DNA of 64,000 bases, from positions 204,001 to 268,000 of the forward strand of contig JAUPFP010000008.1 of NCBI GenBank assembly GCA_036925085.1, given 5' to 3'. Each line of letters opens with the position of its first letter. Within the stretch, counting starts at the first letter, position 1. The DNA is from Brachycybe producta. Lineage: Eukaryota > Arthropoda > Diplopoda > Playtdesmida > Andrognathidae. Below the pieces are notes generated by a model. It worked only from the letters and a program-made list of their open reading frames with translations. It searched no databases and had not been told where the DNA came from. Of the stretch, positions 39,240-55,790 are shown piece by piece. The translations under genes were made by a program, and so were the position numbers.

Positions 39240-40773
39240 TGCAACCCTCTAGTAGGCGGCGCCACATTTGACGTGCGCCCGTTTCAACTTCAATCCCATT
39301 AGCTATTGTGTATGACCAATAGACGAATCTTTTTTTACTTCTCCCTACTCTTCCTTCATTTTTTTTTTCTGTTTCTATATATGTCTATATAGCATTTTTA
39401 ACGTGGCTGACACTTTTATTTTCTAGTTATTAGCACAATCTGAGAGGTGGGTGGCTCGTTACGTTGTTGACTAGATTGTGCATAAAACAACATCGACCAC
39501 CTCAACCCCTCTTTCTCTCTCTCTCTCTCTCTCTCTAAATATATATGTATTAACAACATCAACATACCTTTTTTTTTTGGTTGGGTCTCTCTCTCTCTCT
39601 TCAGCTTTTAAACCCCCTTGGGTTCAGTCTAGAGTAAGATAGAACATGATGATGTTGCTCGGTGATGATGATAGTGGTGGTCGTGGTTTATATTGACTCT
39701 CTCAGTTTCTTACTTGGTTTCAAAGTTTTGCACTCCCTCTCCTCGAATCATGTGTGTGTTTTCATAGTTGTAGTTCTTGTCAAATTGCATCCAATTCTAA
39801 AAAAAAAAAAAAAATAGGAAGCAGAGTGCAAAAAAAAAAAAAAAAATCATTTTACAACATATTTCAGATTCTACCTTGAAGCAAATTGCACACGCACGCA
39901 CTCAACACACACAAAAAAAAACAAGATTTCTCGTTGAAGTATAGTGTGTGCTCGCGACAACAACAACAACAACAACAAACTAACCTTTCTACAGTGTGTT
40001 TGTGCGTGTGTTTTCACGGTGTCTATTTCTCACCTCGTTTTTTTTATATATATATAAACTCACTTTTCTCAAAGTGCCAAAACAGTGAACAACCATCAAA
40101 CTATCTAAAAGGTTCCACAATATACCAAACTATGTAGTAGTAGTAGTAATCGAACTCATCAACATTATCCACTACTTCCTCATCATCATCATCATCAGAA
40201 TCGCTTATTTGATTTAGGCACTTAAAAAAGAGTTGCAATCATGGATCAAATTGACCTGAAATGAACGAAACAAACAAAACAAAAAAGTAAACCTGTAAGA
40301 ACATAATTAACAATTAAGTATAAACAGTGATTTGAAGTGCAGTGATTTAGAAATTTAAGAGAATGCAATTTACAAATGATTAAATCAAATGTATTCGTAA
40401 CTAAAAGGAAACAAACAAATTTGTCAAATATAAATATATATAAAAAAATATTCATAAAAAAAAAAAAAAACAATCAATAGAAATCTAAAATTTGATTTCA
40501 TTAATTATAAGAAGAAGAAAAATTCGTCTACCTAATCAGAAATAGTTATAAAAAAAAGTAAGTAAATTTAATTGTTTTGAATACTTCTAAAAAGAACCCA
40601 TTGGGTCCTTAAAATAATGCATGAGATTTGAAATATACATAAATAAAAATCAATTTATTATTGTCTTTTTATAACTTTTATTTAAATTATAACAAACAAT
40701 TCTTGATTGTTTTTGTATATTTTTATAAGTGTTTTTATTCATTTGTTAGTTCCTATATACACATACAATAAAA
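39240..40773. promoter_or_regulatory. HMX upstream region and probable 5' leader
   Basis: Compared with the desert to its left this stretch has more GC and more CpG (for example GGCGGCGCCAC near 39,256). It also has (CT)n runs at about 39,511-39,537 and 39,587-39,600, two poly(A) tracts near 39,800-39,845 and a CAACAACAA run near 39,957. I expect the HMX promoter and leader here, but I cannot place a TATA box or start site with confidence. Confidence 0.35.
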
Positions 40774-43239
<2,466 letters not shown>

Positions 43240-43286
43240 TGCAATGGAACAAATTCAAGTATCATCATCACTTAACTATTAACGTT

Positions 43287-43292
43287 AATAAA
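43287..43292 (+). terminator. Poly(A) signal of HMX
   Basis: AATAAA, in GTTAATAAAAAC, 47 bases after the HMX stop codon. A longer 3' UTR using later signals is possible. Confidence 0.5.
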
Positions 43293-43358
43293 AACAATGG
43301 GAAAGTTTGGATAAAAATCATGATTTAAAACAAAATTAGAATATTTAAGTTGTTTTAT

Positions 43359-43612
43359 GAACTCTGGTTATTTTTGCGTTTTCACGAGCAACACTAATTA
43401 GAAATTGAAAATGTTAGAAACTAGAACGGTTACTGAAGAATATTTTCATGTTGAAATTTTTCAAATTAAATGTTTTGTAGATAAAAAATTAAAAACAAAA
43501 AAACAAATCAATATGAAAATAGTCTTAAGTGATTGAGCTACACTTTCTAGTTTCTAAAACACTTTCAAGTTTTACTTATTTTTGGTCCTGAAAGACGGAA
43601 TAACCAGAGTTC
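43359..43612. repeat. Palindromic repeat family 1, best-bounded copy, just 3' of HMX
   Basis: The ends are exact 14-bp inverted repeats: GAACTCTGGTTATT (43359-43372) and AATAACCAGAGTTC (43599-43612). Further in, TGTTAGAAACTAGAACGG is answered by TTTCTAGTTTCTAAAACAC. It is 254 bp with no ORF, and starts 120 bases after the HMX stop, so it may be in its 3' UTR. Confidence 0.65.
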
Positions 43613-44052
43613 GAGAGGGACGTTTACACTTTAAATCCACTTGAATCAAATTATCTAAAAGCCTGAAACATTCGAAATAATAAACTACGTATACATTAAG
43701 TGGAATAATTAGCATTAATTATGCAAGAATATTCAAATTAAACGCAATGCATTTATGGTAAATTTTCGCAATAAATTCTAACTCAATACAATTAATTTTC
43801 ATTTATAAATTTTGTTATTAAAATACAAATTTCACATTACGATTTATTTTTGTAGAAAACAATTAAGAAATATTTTGATTTGTTTTAAATCATGTGAATT
43901 AAATGAAACAAACCCAGGTTAAGAACCTAATAAAGACTCTGATCAATGATGTGTAAAAGTGTGTCGCTCATAGGGGTGTGTATATATTAATATTATATAG
44001 AATTTGCATGCAAAGTGTCCATCTAGTCTAAACACCCGAATATTCATTCATC

Positions 44053-44345
44053 TTAAGCATTGTTTCCACTTGTACTCATGAGTATGTAAACATCTTTAGG
44101 AAAGCCCAGATAAATGTATCCAATTAATGAATTTTGCATTTCCACTAAAGCATGTTGCAGCAGCCATAAACAAATGTGATGTTTTCATTCTCTCATATAC
44201 GGTAATATGCGCAGTGACTCGTTTTTCCTTTGCTGAACAATTGTTTTAGACGCAACCTATATAAATGTTGCTGCTCTTGGAACGAGCGCATTGTTGAGGT
44301 CATATGTTGCAAACTCATGAGTCTTAAGTGGAAACGTACCTTAAA
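44053..44345. repeat. Inverted-repeat element with TTAA at both ends
   Basis: The left end TTAAGCATTGTTTCCACTT, then ACTCATGAGT, is mirrored by the right end ACTCATGAGT, then AAGTGGAAACGTACCTTAA. It is about 293 bp with no ORF. TTAA at both outer edges would fit a piggyBac-type duplication, but the next bases do not follow a known piggyBac terminus. Confidence 0.5.
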
Positions 44346-47300
44346 ATTACAAGTAGACAAATATAGACGATTTCATCTGTAGAAAAATATTCAAACCCTT
44401 CATTAAGATCAATGAAAAATAAATAATTTATGCGCCTGATGATGAATGCATTGTAGATAGTTTTAAAAGTTTAACAGAAAAAAGAAAATTTGAAAAAAAA
44501 AATGCAACATTAATTGATCAAAATAAAATAATTAAGCCTCCTCTGCATGCTTTTTTTTTAAATTCAAATCTTATCTGAATCTGCTGCATGAAAAAAAAAG
44601 GTATCTTGGTCGAATTCTTATATAAATTAGCACAAAAATGTAAATAAATGTGTATAAAATAATTTAAATAAATCTTTACAAAAAGAATATCAGAAAGAAA
44701 AAAAAGATCTTAAAAGATTTATTGTCAAGATTTGTATTTTAATTACGAGTGTTTTTAGCAATACTGGGTAGGTGTTGGCTAACTATCTTCGAAATTTATG
44801 GATTCATCGAACAATAATAAGTGAAGTGCCCAGTACATGTATTGCAATGGTGGCGACATTTAAAACTTCAAAATTTGAAATCTGGTGCTTAGAACTACTG
44901 GTAGCATCAATTCCAAAAGGTACCGAGTGAGTGAATTTAGTCCTGGATACCACTTAGTTACTAGTTATTGCAAAATAGTCATGCGTGACTTTTATTCAAG
45001 TTATCATGTTTATCCTAACTTATGAAGTTATGACCATTCTATTAATCAGGATGCGACTTCTTGGTCATCTAAATTCTTGAAGTGGACTTCCATGCTACAT
45101 CCAACTTCTACTATTCAGTTTAGCCAATGAGCAAGTCAGCTAACAGTATTGATTAGATCAAGTATAAATGGTGTTTTATTGATTAAGTGTAATTGCTGCT
45201 GATTGGTGAACTTATAGTCTCCTTTGAAGCATCAAAGAAGACTAACTATAGAAATTTAACATGCAAGTTTGTTGTAATTTGGTTACTAGTTTCTATACTG
45301 ACTGGTCATTCATGACTTTCGGTAGTGACCAGTAACCAAATAGAACCAGATCTTTAGGACAAACATACAAAAATACACCTACACATGGTGAATTTTGGAA
45401 TTGATGTCCAACAGTATAGTCAAAAGCCCAATCCTGTATAGAACATAAGCGACCTAAAAGTGGATTTCCTAGTGAGCTGAAGCTAAAATGTGCTAATCAG
45501 GTTGTGTTTGTCCTGTTGCCAGATTGTGTATTTACAAGTGGACTGAAGAAGAAACTTTTCAGCTAAAACAGCAAGTTGGATGTTAGTTAATGTCTGATTC
45601 ACAGTAGCTGCAAAAACCACATGCATATTCAGCTATTGTTTCAGCACACACACATTTTATTTTCAGCTCACAAGTAAATCTACCATATAATTTTAAAGAA
45701 GGACCTTCCCTTTTACCACTTAAATCGGTGTTTACGATTTATACTCATTTAAATTAGCGTTTAAGCTAATGTTGTGATAAATACCATTAAAGGTTTAGGT
45801 TTTATACACTTTAATGTGACAAACTAATAAAAAAAAGGTTGGAAATACAAATACATTCTACAACCATCAATGGCATTTTGGATGCCATTTTAGAAAGAGA
45901 GAGAGAGAGAGAGAGACTTTTTTTTTTACAGAAACTGAATCAACTCTATTAAGAGAGGCATACACACATACACATTCATATATAACCTCAATGATTGAAA
46001 TACTAAAAAATGAAGAAAGCCAATTGAATACAAATCTCTACTTGATCGGTATGTATATAAGAAAAGCAAAAAAAAAAAAAACAGATACAAAATAATAAAA
46101 AAATGGTGTTCTTCTATATTATAACGACTGCTTTATACAAAGTTTGATTGGCATAATATGTTCCAGAAAAAGACCCTTTTTTACAAGAAGTACATTCAAG
46201 CAAACATAAGAGAAATTTCTTTTCCACTTTGTCGCAAATATTCTCTCTCTCTCTCTCAATCTCTCAGTCTCTCTATTCTGAGAAATGAAAGAAGAAAAAT
46301 CTCTTAAACTTAGTAGAAAAGAGAGATATAAAAAGAGAGAAGTTAAAGAATGAAACAAATTTGGCGACAATAATAATAGAAGTGGAGTATAGAGTGGAGT
46401 GGAGGGGTTTTTCAAGGGCCCTTTTCTACATTTTTTACATTATGTTCTCCTTACACCCCCACCTCTCTTCTTTCTTTTTTTTTAGCAGGTTAAGAAATGT
46501 CTGGTTCTAAATATTCATCATTATTTTATACCACCCTTTTTTTTCATATATATCCACCCTCTCTCTCTCTCCCTTGAAAATGTGAACGCCGTCGAAATTA
46601 TCTGTCAACAACATCAAAAGGCGATTGAAGTGAAACGTTAAAGAATAAAAAAGACTTTTTTATTTTGTACTATTTCAGAAGAAGTAAAAAAAAAATAAGT
46701 AAAGAGATTGAAGATTGCTTTGCTGTTGAATCTTGTAATATAAAAGAAAAGTATCTTTTAGTGCCAAATGATTAAAGACTTACAAAAATAAATCTTTGAA
46801 TAGAAAGAAGAAAAAGAAGAGAAAAAAAATTGTTAAGACAATTTTTTTCGTAAATTGGAGTTGCCAAAAAAAGATGCAACTACATATTGTAAATGTGTGT
46901 GTGTGTATATATATACAGTATGTATATACCTAACATACAGAATGCCTGAAAAGTCTTAAACCGATTGAAATATGCTAAACACTGCAAATAGCCAAGAATG
47001 CCTGTAATAGCAAGACTGCATTATTTGCTTTCAGTGTCTTTAAAGCTAAGCTTTGCGTTACTTTTTGTAGCTAATTCATGATACTACAAAACCGTCTTTA
47101 AAAAAGCAAACTGCTGAGCTCCTTGCTTTTTTAAGCTTCCATATGATTTGACATTTGCGGCAGATCATAGCGTTAAAAAACAAACTAACCAATCAGATCC
47201 GACGAGAAATGAACAAGGCAGGTCAGCTCAATATAATAGAGGTTAGATTGAGACACACATATGCAGTATTGAATTCGTTGCTTTAAATTTTCCTTCTAAA

Positions 47301-48084
47301 AAAATCAGCAGCAAGCAGTACCTTCAAAGCTACAGAAAGTAAATATACAGACCCACCATTAATATAACAGAAGAAAAACAGTAACAATTGCAGCATGCGA
47401 AATGCATTGTTAAAACTCGAAGAGTATAAAAAACCAACAACCATTGTAATGTGTTAGTTCTTTTGCTGCATGACATAATTGCTTTCTCAGAAAATTAGGA
47501 ATCTCATAATGCAATATGATTTTCATGCACATAATTCCTTGCAATATGCGTTATTATTCACAATATATGTGCGTTACGTGTCGACTTTGAACCTAAACGC
47601 ACTTGGTCATGCCAGCAGTTTATGTCTGCATTGCATGACATTTGGTACCTGTAAAGACAAAACCATTTTTACCATTGATTCCAGACTTTTTTAACACCAC
47701 TGTATATAGTAATATAAAAGATTGCTCCACTATCTCTCTGATGGGATGGGCGTTTCCTCTATTTTTTTCCAGTCTAAGGGTACCAAAGTACCAGGCAAAA
47801 CTCCTTTTTTTTAAACAAATAGTTCTAAGAGTGAAAGACAAGAGGAGGATGGATAGTAGGCAAACACTCATTACTTGTGCGCATTGCAGTGATATTAGAA
47901 AACACAATAAACGGCCACAATGTAAAAACCTACGTACAAGGTGTTTTCAAAGTGGCCAATTATGATCACAATGAAATAACATTAATGCTATACTTATATA
48001 GAACAATAGTAAACTAGAAATGATTTCAACACATTTATAATTGAAAACACACACTGTAATTTATCAATACAGCACAATGAAAAC

Positions 48085-48260
48085 AGCTGACATTTTAGGC
48101 CCAAATTCGAGAAAGAAACTTTTTTTTTTAACTAGAACCATCTTAACAATGTTCCAACTTAGAAAACCCACTATTTAAAATCATCTTTTCATTTTGAAAC
48201 CCTGTTCCAGAAGGTTTAAGTTTACAGTCGATGTGCTAAGTTTGCACCTTAAAAATGTTT
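48085..48260. repeat. Palindromic repeat family 2 copy
   Basis: Left TAGGCCCAAATTCGAGAAAG and right CGATGTGCTAAGTTTGCACC with inner AACCCTGTTCCAGAAGG match the copies at 5,017 and 32,690. The left arm has a poly(T) expansion. Confidence 0.5.
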
Positions 48261-49303
48261 CACGATTGTTTTTTTTTTTATAAAAAAGTGAGTTAAAATT
48301 TCCCTCCAAAATGAACCTTACATTTTGGTTGTCAAAAAAATAAAAAACCCCAATTCCCGATTTTTTTAAAGGCACTTAAGTCATTTACATATTGATTTTT
48401 GTTAAGACTAAAAATTTGAAGTTGTTACTTTTAATCATAAAGATGGTTGAGAACCACTTTATATAGAAAAAAAAATGTTTCTGTGGAAACAACAAACTTC
48501 ATAAAAGGAAGAAAAACAAATTCTTTTTGATTTTTTAGTAAGAATCTGTTTGTATTTTTTTGTTGTTCCTCTTCTTAAATGTACATTAAACGAACAAAAA
48601 CCAAAACAAGCTAATATATAACCATAATATACGTAAATATAGATGTTTTGTCTTTTTTTTTTGTTAAAGGTATCCCAAGAAATGGTTTTTATAAATTCTA
48701 TTGAATTTAGATGTTTAGAGATAAAAGCAACGAGAAAATCTTATGGTGTTTACGAGATAAAATAGCAAAACAGTTTGAATCAATATATTGTCCATACATA
48801 CATCGAGTATAATGTGTTTTCTAAATGGATTGTCTGTGTATTTTTTTTTCTTCAACAAGAGTTTAAAAAAAAAGATAGACACATATATACAGTATATACT
48901 GGAAATAGAGATAAAGAGACCGGTGACATACGATCTCTATTGGCTCTTTGTATATTGGCATCAATTTCGACAATTTATTCTTTGTAAACCTAAATTCTAA
49001 AACGTATCTCATCTATTACATATATAGGCTCCATAATAACCTCATATATTTATACAAGTATAGACCTACCTTATATAGGTACACACTTCCTTCCATCAAT
49101 AGCCAAAATAAAAGGCATCTATATAATAATAGGTCGCAATATATACATTATATACAGTATTTCTAAAAAAAAAATTTATAAAGTGCTCTGATAAAAGCTT
49201 CAAGTTTATTTTTATCTTCTTCTTAGAATTGTTGCTGAGGTTAAAACAAGAATAAGAAGAAAAAGACGAGAAAAAAAAATCATCAGCTTATATGTATTAT
49301 AAT

Positions 49304-49308
<5 letters not shown>

Positions 49309-49369
<61 letters not shown>
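49309..49369. repeat. (AT)n microsatellite
   Basis: About 60 uninterrupted bases of alternating AT. Confidence 0.9.
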
Positions 49370-49372
<3 letters not shown>

Positions 49373-50871
49373 GACATGTAATAATAGAAAGCCAAAATTC
49401 ACTTTTTTGAAATCGCCAATGCTTAAATTTGTGACAAAAGAAAGTTTAAGTGCATTCAATTCACTTCATATAATGTAAAAGAAAATATGAAAAATCATCT
49501 TCAATATTTTTCTTTGTCTTCCTACAAACAAACCAAAAAAAAAAAGCACAATGGTTCTTTTTTTTTTTTTTTTTGCTTATTTGTTTCCTTGACTTTCACA
49601 GAAATTCTAATTCTTCTAAAAAACCACTTGGTGTTGACAAGGAGTTAAGGACCTCTTGTAATTCAGCGGTTTTTAATTATTTTTAAAAATAACCAGGATA
49701 AATTTAGTTAGCCTACATGTGGGGCTTTAAATAAGTTACATTAACATCATATTGATTATGGGTGCAATCGGAAACTATGATGTATGATGTTTAAGTCAAA
49801 GCTATTGTTAAATTTATCAATTGTTACTGAACATTTCCTATCAAAAGTTCATTAGTATTAGCTTTGACTTATCAGTTATTAAGAATACGACCCTATATAC
49901 GAGGAGAGCCACACAAAGCCTCATATGAGGAGGCTAAACATACACACATTCTTTAAATTCTCACCTTCACAATGAAGGTAGTGACCACATTCCATTTCAT
50001 TTTCTCCAGAAAAGAAATATATGGAATACAATTTTGCTTTCTGGAAAAAAAAGATAGGTTGAGTTAGCATGATTCTCGGACACCACATGTTGTTTCCGGA
50101 CGCTATTTTTCTGTTTTCTTTACAGATAACAGTTTTTTCTCTAGTTTCCGATTGCATCCTATATAATATCTTTCTATATGAACGTGACCATATCTATCTA
50201 TAAATAAAGACTTTGATGGACAAGTGTATTTCATCAAGCTTATTTTCAATGACTTTTGTCACATGACAAGAAATTAAGGCTTCACGTTTCAGAGAGAGAA
50301 AGAGAAAGAAAAAAATTGAAATCTCTTTTTTATTCAATGGATTTTAAAAAGAACTTATACAAGTCCACTGCAAAAACCGACCTAACCATACTAGACTGTA
50401 TAACATATACACGTATAATGTGTAACCATAAAAGTTCTACTAAAACCTCTTCTAGAAAACCTTACAGGAAGATTTTCAGAATATACTGTACCGGTACATA
50501 CTAAAAAAACGTCATGAACTGACTGATAAAAATGACCCCAAAGTAGAAGATCCCTTCTCTCACACTTGTTCATGTCATGTATGTATAGAAGATATTAAAC
50601 TCATATTAATCTATACTAAAAATCAATTTTATATTGATCTCTCACGCAGGTAAGATTTTTTTATAAAATGAAACTATTAAATTTTTTTTTATCTACTTGG
50701 ACGAAATATTTCTAAAAAAATACAAAATCTTCATACTCACACACCTTTATCAAAATAAACAAGACATTGTAAAGTGAAATATGTGGGGAGACTTTCATCG
50801 AGAAGGTATGGTTCAAATTTAAGTTGGATTTAGGCTTCAATCAACTCACAAATTTCATTATGATTGAGAAA

Positions 50872-51186
50872 AACTATCATTATAAGGGCTCAAATTTTCA
50901 TTCAGTATCAAGCAAATCTCAAGTGTCAATCGTGAAGTAATCATCATCATTACAGCAACAGCAATTATGTTTTTTTTTCTAATCAAAAAGGCTGGTTAGA
51001 GACTAGATGTTTGGTTATTCTCAGTTGTCAACTAGACTTCTAACCTCTAACTAGAATTTTTGATTGACAAAACAATAATTGTTGGTTGGTCTAAACGGGA
51101 TTGTTATTTTGTAATTTGCCCTTGGGCTACATACAGATATTTGCTTCATATTGCATAAAAATCCGAGCCCTAATCATTATAATGGA
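50872..51186. repeat. Inverted repeat family 3 copy
   Basis: The left end CATTATAAGGGCTCAAATTTT is mirrored by the right end AAATCCGAGCCCTAATCATT. The inner TAATCAAAAAGGCTGGTTAG is answered by CTAACTAGAATTTTTGATTG. About 310 bp, noncoding. Confidence 0.5.
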
Positions 51187-52383
51187 CAATAGTCTATTTA
51201 ATAAGCATATTGTAGTCAAGTCAATCCCATAAATAATATTTACTGATTTACTTTTGGGATCCTTGTGATTTTTCAGAAATAAAAAGGACACTTTTCGATT
51301 ATTTTTGTTAGAAATTTTTATATTTCTTATCTCAGTGTCCATAATAACTCTCTAAAAGTCTATTTCTTTTATATTTTTTTGAGATCTACATCTAATTAAG
51401 ATGTTTCTTGCATTTATAGACTTATGTCATCAAACAAATAAGGGGACACAACATTCTCATGCATCCAAATGGAACATGGGGCCCCAGGGTATGCAAATTA
51501 AGACATACATAAAAAAAACATATATGTAATAAGAGTACCAAAAACACGTGTAATACAAGAATAAGGTCCTACATTACAATATAGGATATTCCAAATGACT
51601 AAAGTAGGTCTATCAAAAGAAAACAGCCAACAGCCATGCAATAGATTGCATATACTAGGCTACATTGGCAAAAATATAACATTAGTATACATCTTACAAG
51701 TCCAATTTCAAAACAGTCAAAACAGTCTACAAAACATACAACAGACCCTTTAAGCTAAAAACATGATGAGATGATAAAAATAACTTAGAACTAATAAATG
51801 ATGTATATAAACTACGTCAAATATTTTATTTAATAACCAAGTGCCTCAAACCCTCTCCAGCCTCCATCTTTATGGCCCTATCTAATCAATCACAAAGGAC
51901 CTATAAAGTGGCACAGTATGTGAGACATAATCCAAGTGTAAACATTTCAAGAGGAATTTTCAACATTTGAAATTAAGTGGTATTTTTTTAATCAATTGCA
52001 ACTGACAAATACCAAATGTCATAAACAAAATAACCTGAGTTAGGTCCATAACCCTGAATTATATTATAATCATATGGTTTTGGCATACTTCTCTTTCTAC
52101 AAAGTGAAAAAAACACTAATAACTATACCCATTCTAGAATAAAAAAAGTGGGTTCTACACATATAAATATGAATGAGAAAAAGCTCAATTTTCAAAAAAT
52201 TTCTTTGTGAACCAATCATATATGGTATAATGATTTTAATAGGTGCATCTTAAACGACCTTTAACCTTCAATAAAGGATGATCAGTCATCCATATAATGA
52301 ACAAAAATGGGAGGATGTATTATATAAGCAGATGAGACAGATTCATATTATATTATTAATAAGGACCCCCTAATTCCTCCTCC

Positions 52384-52414
<31 letters not shown>

Positions 52415-54810
52415 CTCTTGCTTTTTTTTAAATAATAAAAAGCACAGATATAAACACTTTGATTGGTTCACAGACTTATGACTTTCTTAAATTCATTAAA
52501 TCTAGCCCTATGAATATAGAGCGATGTCACAGTGGGATGTCCAAAAGCAAAGAGAGGACCCTCTCTTATCTTCTCAACTAAAAAAAAATATATTGGACCA
52601 GGTATATCAAAAAAAAAGAGGGTTGAAAGGTTCTTGAGATAATCGGCTATACAAGGTAAACACATTGCAAAAGTTGAATTTGAAGCGATTACACTCATTT
52701 TTTTTACATGCATCCATAGAGGGCCACCATGAATGCAATCATTTGAGAAGAGTTGATAGGAAGGAGGGAGGGGGGAGGAGAGGGTAACATACATATTGCC
52801 CACCTGACAAAAGATCATATGGAGTCTGTGCACATCAGATCATTTTGCATAAATGACTGGTTCGATTATACACAAACTCAACTCTCCACCTCAACCTTAC
52901 CCTCCTCCCTTCCTAACCCCCTCCTTCTTAATTCTCTTGACCTCACACTCCAATGGACCTATTCAACTGGTTTGCGATGAACACAAACACAAAGGTTTGT
53001 GTATGTATTTCTATATAAGGCCTCATTCAATCTAATACTTAAGACCCATCATAATAAAACTGTAGTAACATAATCATATTCATAACGAAATAGCCATCAA
53101 TATCATCCTCTTAACCCTCAGAAGAAGAAAAAAATATGAAATATGAATAAAAAATATAATGTAGGCTTCTATATATCATTTCCTATGAGATTTTTTTTGT
53201 ATGCTGTTTATATGTGTCTACACTGTATAGTCAATGAAGCCTTGATAATGAGCGAACAACAGATGCTTGGTTGAGGGCGCCTTCCAGCCAAATCATCATC
53301 ATCATCAGCAGCAGCAGCAGCAACAGCAGCATTGGAGGCACAAAAAAACCCTGAAATAAGGTGCATATATAGGACCTAATACACTTCACAAGGGGGGGGG
53401 AGGGGGAAGACACACGGATGAGAGTGGAACAGGGTGGGGGGTGGAGGTCACAAAACATGATTTCTAATTTCCTATCTATGTTAAAAGCTCATCCTCTTAT
53501 TTCTACTTTTATTTATTTTCAGGCATAGAAAATTTTTATCAGCTTCTCATCCCTTAAATATGGACTCATGAAAGGTTACCAGGTGTATCCATACCAAAAA
53601 TTGTATTATAAAAGTGTCATCTTGAATAATTTGTTACTTTGCGAAATTCCCCCCCCCCAAAAAAAACAAATACAAAACACTGTCCTGAAAAATCTCAAAT
53701 ATTTAGATCTATTTTTGTGTTTCCATACTTTATATATAATGAGCTTCAAAATTATGAAATATAGTTCTTGAAAAAGTCATCATTAATTAAATTTTTATTC
53801 CAGAAAACATTTTTACATGACAAATTCAGTTATTAAAATAAATAATTCTGTTCATTATTAAAATCAAAATTAAATTAGAGATATCAACAATCAAGAATTC
53901 TCAATTTTGATACACTTTGGCAAAACAATGCAATAGGCCCAGTAACAAAAAGTACACACACAAACACAAAGGGCATAAATATAGGCCTATTTTGAGGACA
54001 AACACAAGAGAAAAAAAAAACAATTGTAAAAAAATCTTCACCATAAGATTGTAATCTTATCTAATATATGAATCTCTATAGAATATATAGACTGAAATGA
54101 CTGACTATACTATATACACATTGTATAGATAGATATTAAAATGGTAGGCCAATATAATTAAATTGAAATTTTAACAATGGTTTTTCTTTCAGAAAGAAAG
54201 GACGACACAAAATTGTATATCTAAATGTAGGCCTCAGATAAATAAGGAAGGAATACACGCCCTCTACTCTTTCTAAAATCGAAGACTACACACTATGCCT
54301 ACTACCTACCTATGGTGCAATTTTCAATTTTCATCATTAACTTTTTTACTTTATTCCTTTTTCATGCTTTTCATTTTAACTTATAGAAAATAGGCCTCGT
54401 ACACACACACATACATGTATATACATACATTATACTCGTATGCAGCCTAATGCTTTTAATAATCAGATTATTACTTTGAAAAATGAAAAAGGGTCTGTCA
54501 TATTAACTTATCAAGAAATCTCTTCCATACACATACACTTATATTATAGAGAATTAAAATATTCCATTTTTTTTATCTTGTTCACTTTATGTGTGCTAAA
54601 GATAGTAAAGATGTACCATTTGAAAATTGGAATGAAGACATTCTTCAGTCTACTTTCTTATACTTTCAACTTAGATTAGTTAAATTAATAATTTCTACAA
54701 TTTTATACATATTTTATACATTTGAATGGCATTATAGATAAATTATTATAAGTAGGCCTAAGATTAAAAGTAAATTATAGCTAAGAGAAGTTTGAAATAA
54801 TACAACAGTA

Positions 54811-54824
54811 GCGCCATCTATACG
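54811..54824 (-). promoter_or_regulatory. Candidate CTCF-type motif
   Basis: On the minus strand CGTATAGATGGCGC fits the AGRKGGCR core. Motif match only; it lies in the desert between HMX and the retroelement. Confidence 0.25.
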
Positions 54825-55023
54825 TGTTTTTCATTTTGCATACTTGCAACAATAAAAAAGATGCATTTCTATAATTGATTTTTTTTCGGAGTTTTTTTTT
54901 TGTGTTCACTTTTTACAATAATTCTGAATGTCTAATTAAGGACCTACTGTTTCTGCATAAATATCGAAATTCGTAGAGAAACTAATTTTAATTAAATTAG
55001 GTTAGATTAAAAGTGAGAGGAAT

Positions 55024-55397
55024 ATCTCGTTTCCACTGCAAAAATTAACTGCAGTTACATAACCAAGGATATAGTTAACTGCAGACAAGCTAGAAGTGGT
55101 ACCTTTGATTAAATGATTTCATCTCACTTCTTGTTAACAAGGAGTTCTTTCAGTCAAAAATTAAGTGTTGTCTCTCACTATCCACCAGGTTGTTTATAGG
55201 CTAAATTTGGTTGAACACAGGAAGTGATGTATTTAACCATTCAATAATGTAATTACCCACACTGGGCTATAGTTGTAGTTAAGTTGATTGTTCAGAAGTT
55301 AAACCATTTTTAATGTTAATGCAACCACGTTTGCACTAGAAAATTAATTCTGGTTAATTTTTTAACTGCAGTTAATTTTTGTAGTGGAAACGAGGTA
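55024..55397. repeat. Inverted-repeat element with TCGTTTCCACT ends
   Basis: The left end CTCGTTTCCACTGCAAAAAT, then TAACTGCAGTTA, is mirrored by TAACTGCAGTTA, then ATTTTTGTAGTGGAAACGAG. The arms are about 35 bp and the element about 374 bp, with no ORF. The GTTTCCACT core is shared with the element at 44,053, so the two may be related families. Confidence 0.6.
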
Positions 55398-55680
55398 TAA
55401 TTTAGTTTGGAAATTAAGATTCATATTCAAGAATAAAACTTAACACTTGAGCTTCAGCTTGAACTCTCGATGGGGTGTTTTCAAATCACAAAAACTTAAT
55501 ATACAGTATATTAATGTAATCATTAAAACTAGATTTTTCTGTTTTGATATCATGTTTTTTTCTGGCTGTTCAGGTAGTTCAAGTAATAAATTTCTAAACT
55601 TGTGAGATATTTAAAAAGTTAATCCAAACATCCAATTGTTAAAAATTGTTCACTTATTTAGAATATATTTACTATGACAT

Positions 55681-55790
55681 ATACGAGGAAGGGGAGCTTA
55701 GAAGCCAAATGACAAAATGTGATACTTATATCCATTTTTATTTTTTAAAAAATGTCACTTATCCCTCTTGGCTTCTAAGCCTCCTCATAC
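55681..55790. repeat. Short hairpin-forming repeat
   Basis: GCTTAGAAGCCAA (55696-55708) and TTGGCTTCTAAGC (55768-55780) are perfect 13-bp inverted repeats. The surrounding GAGGA and CCTCCTC extend the stem imperfectly. Confidence 0.5.

Noticed and set aside
39440-39515. Possible hairpin GAGGTGG...CCACCTC upstream of HMX
   Set aside because: Only 7 bp pair at the base with a large loop; not above chance in this sequence.
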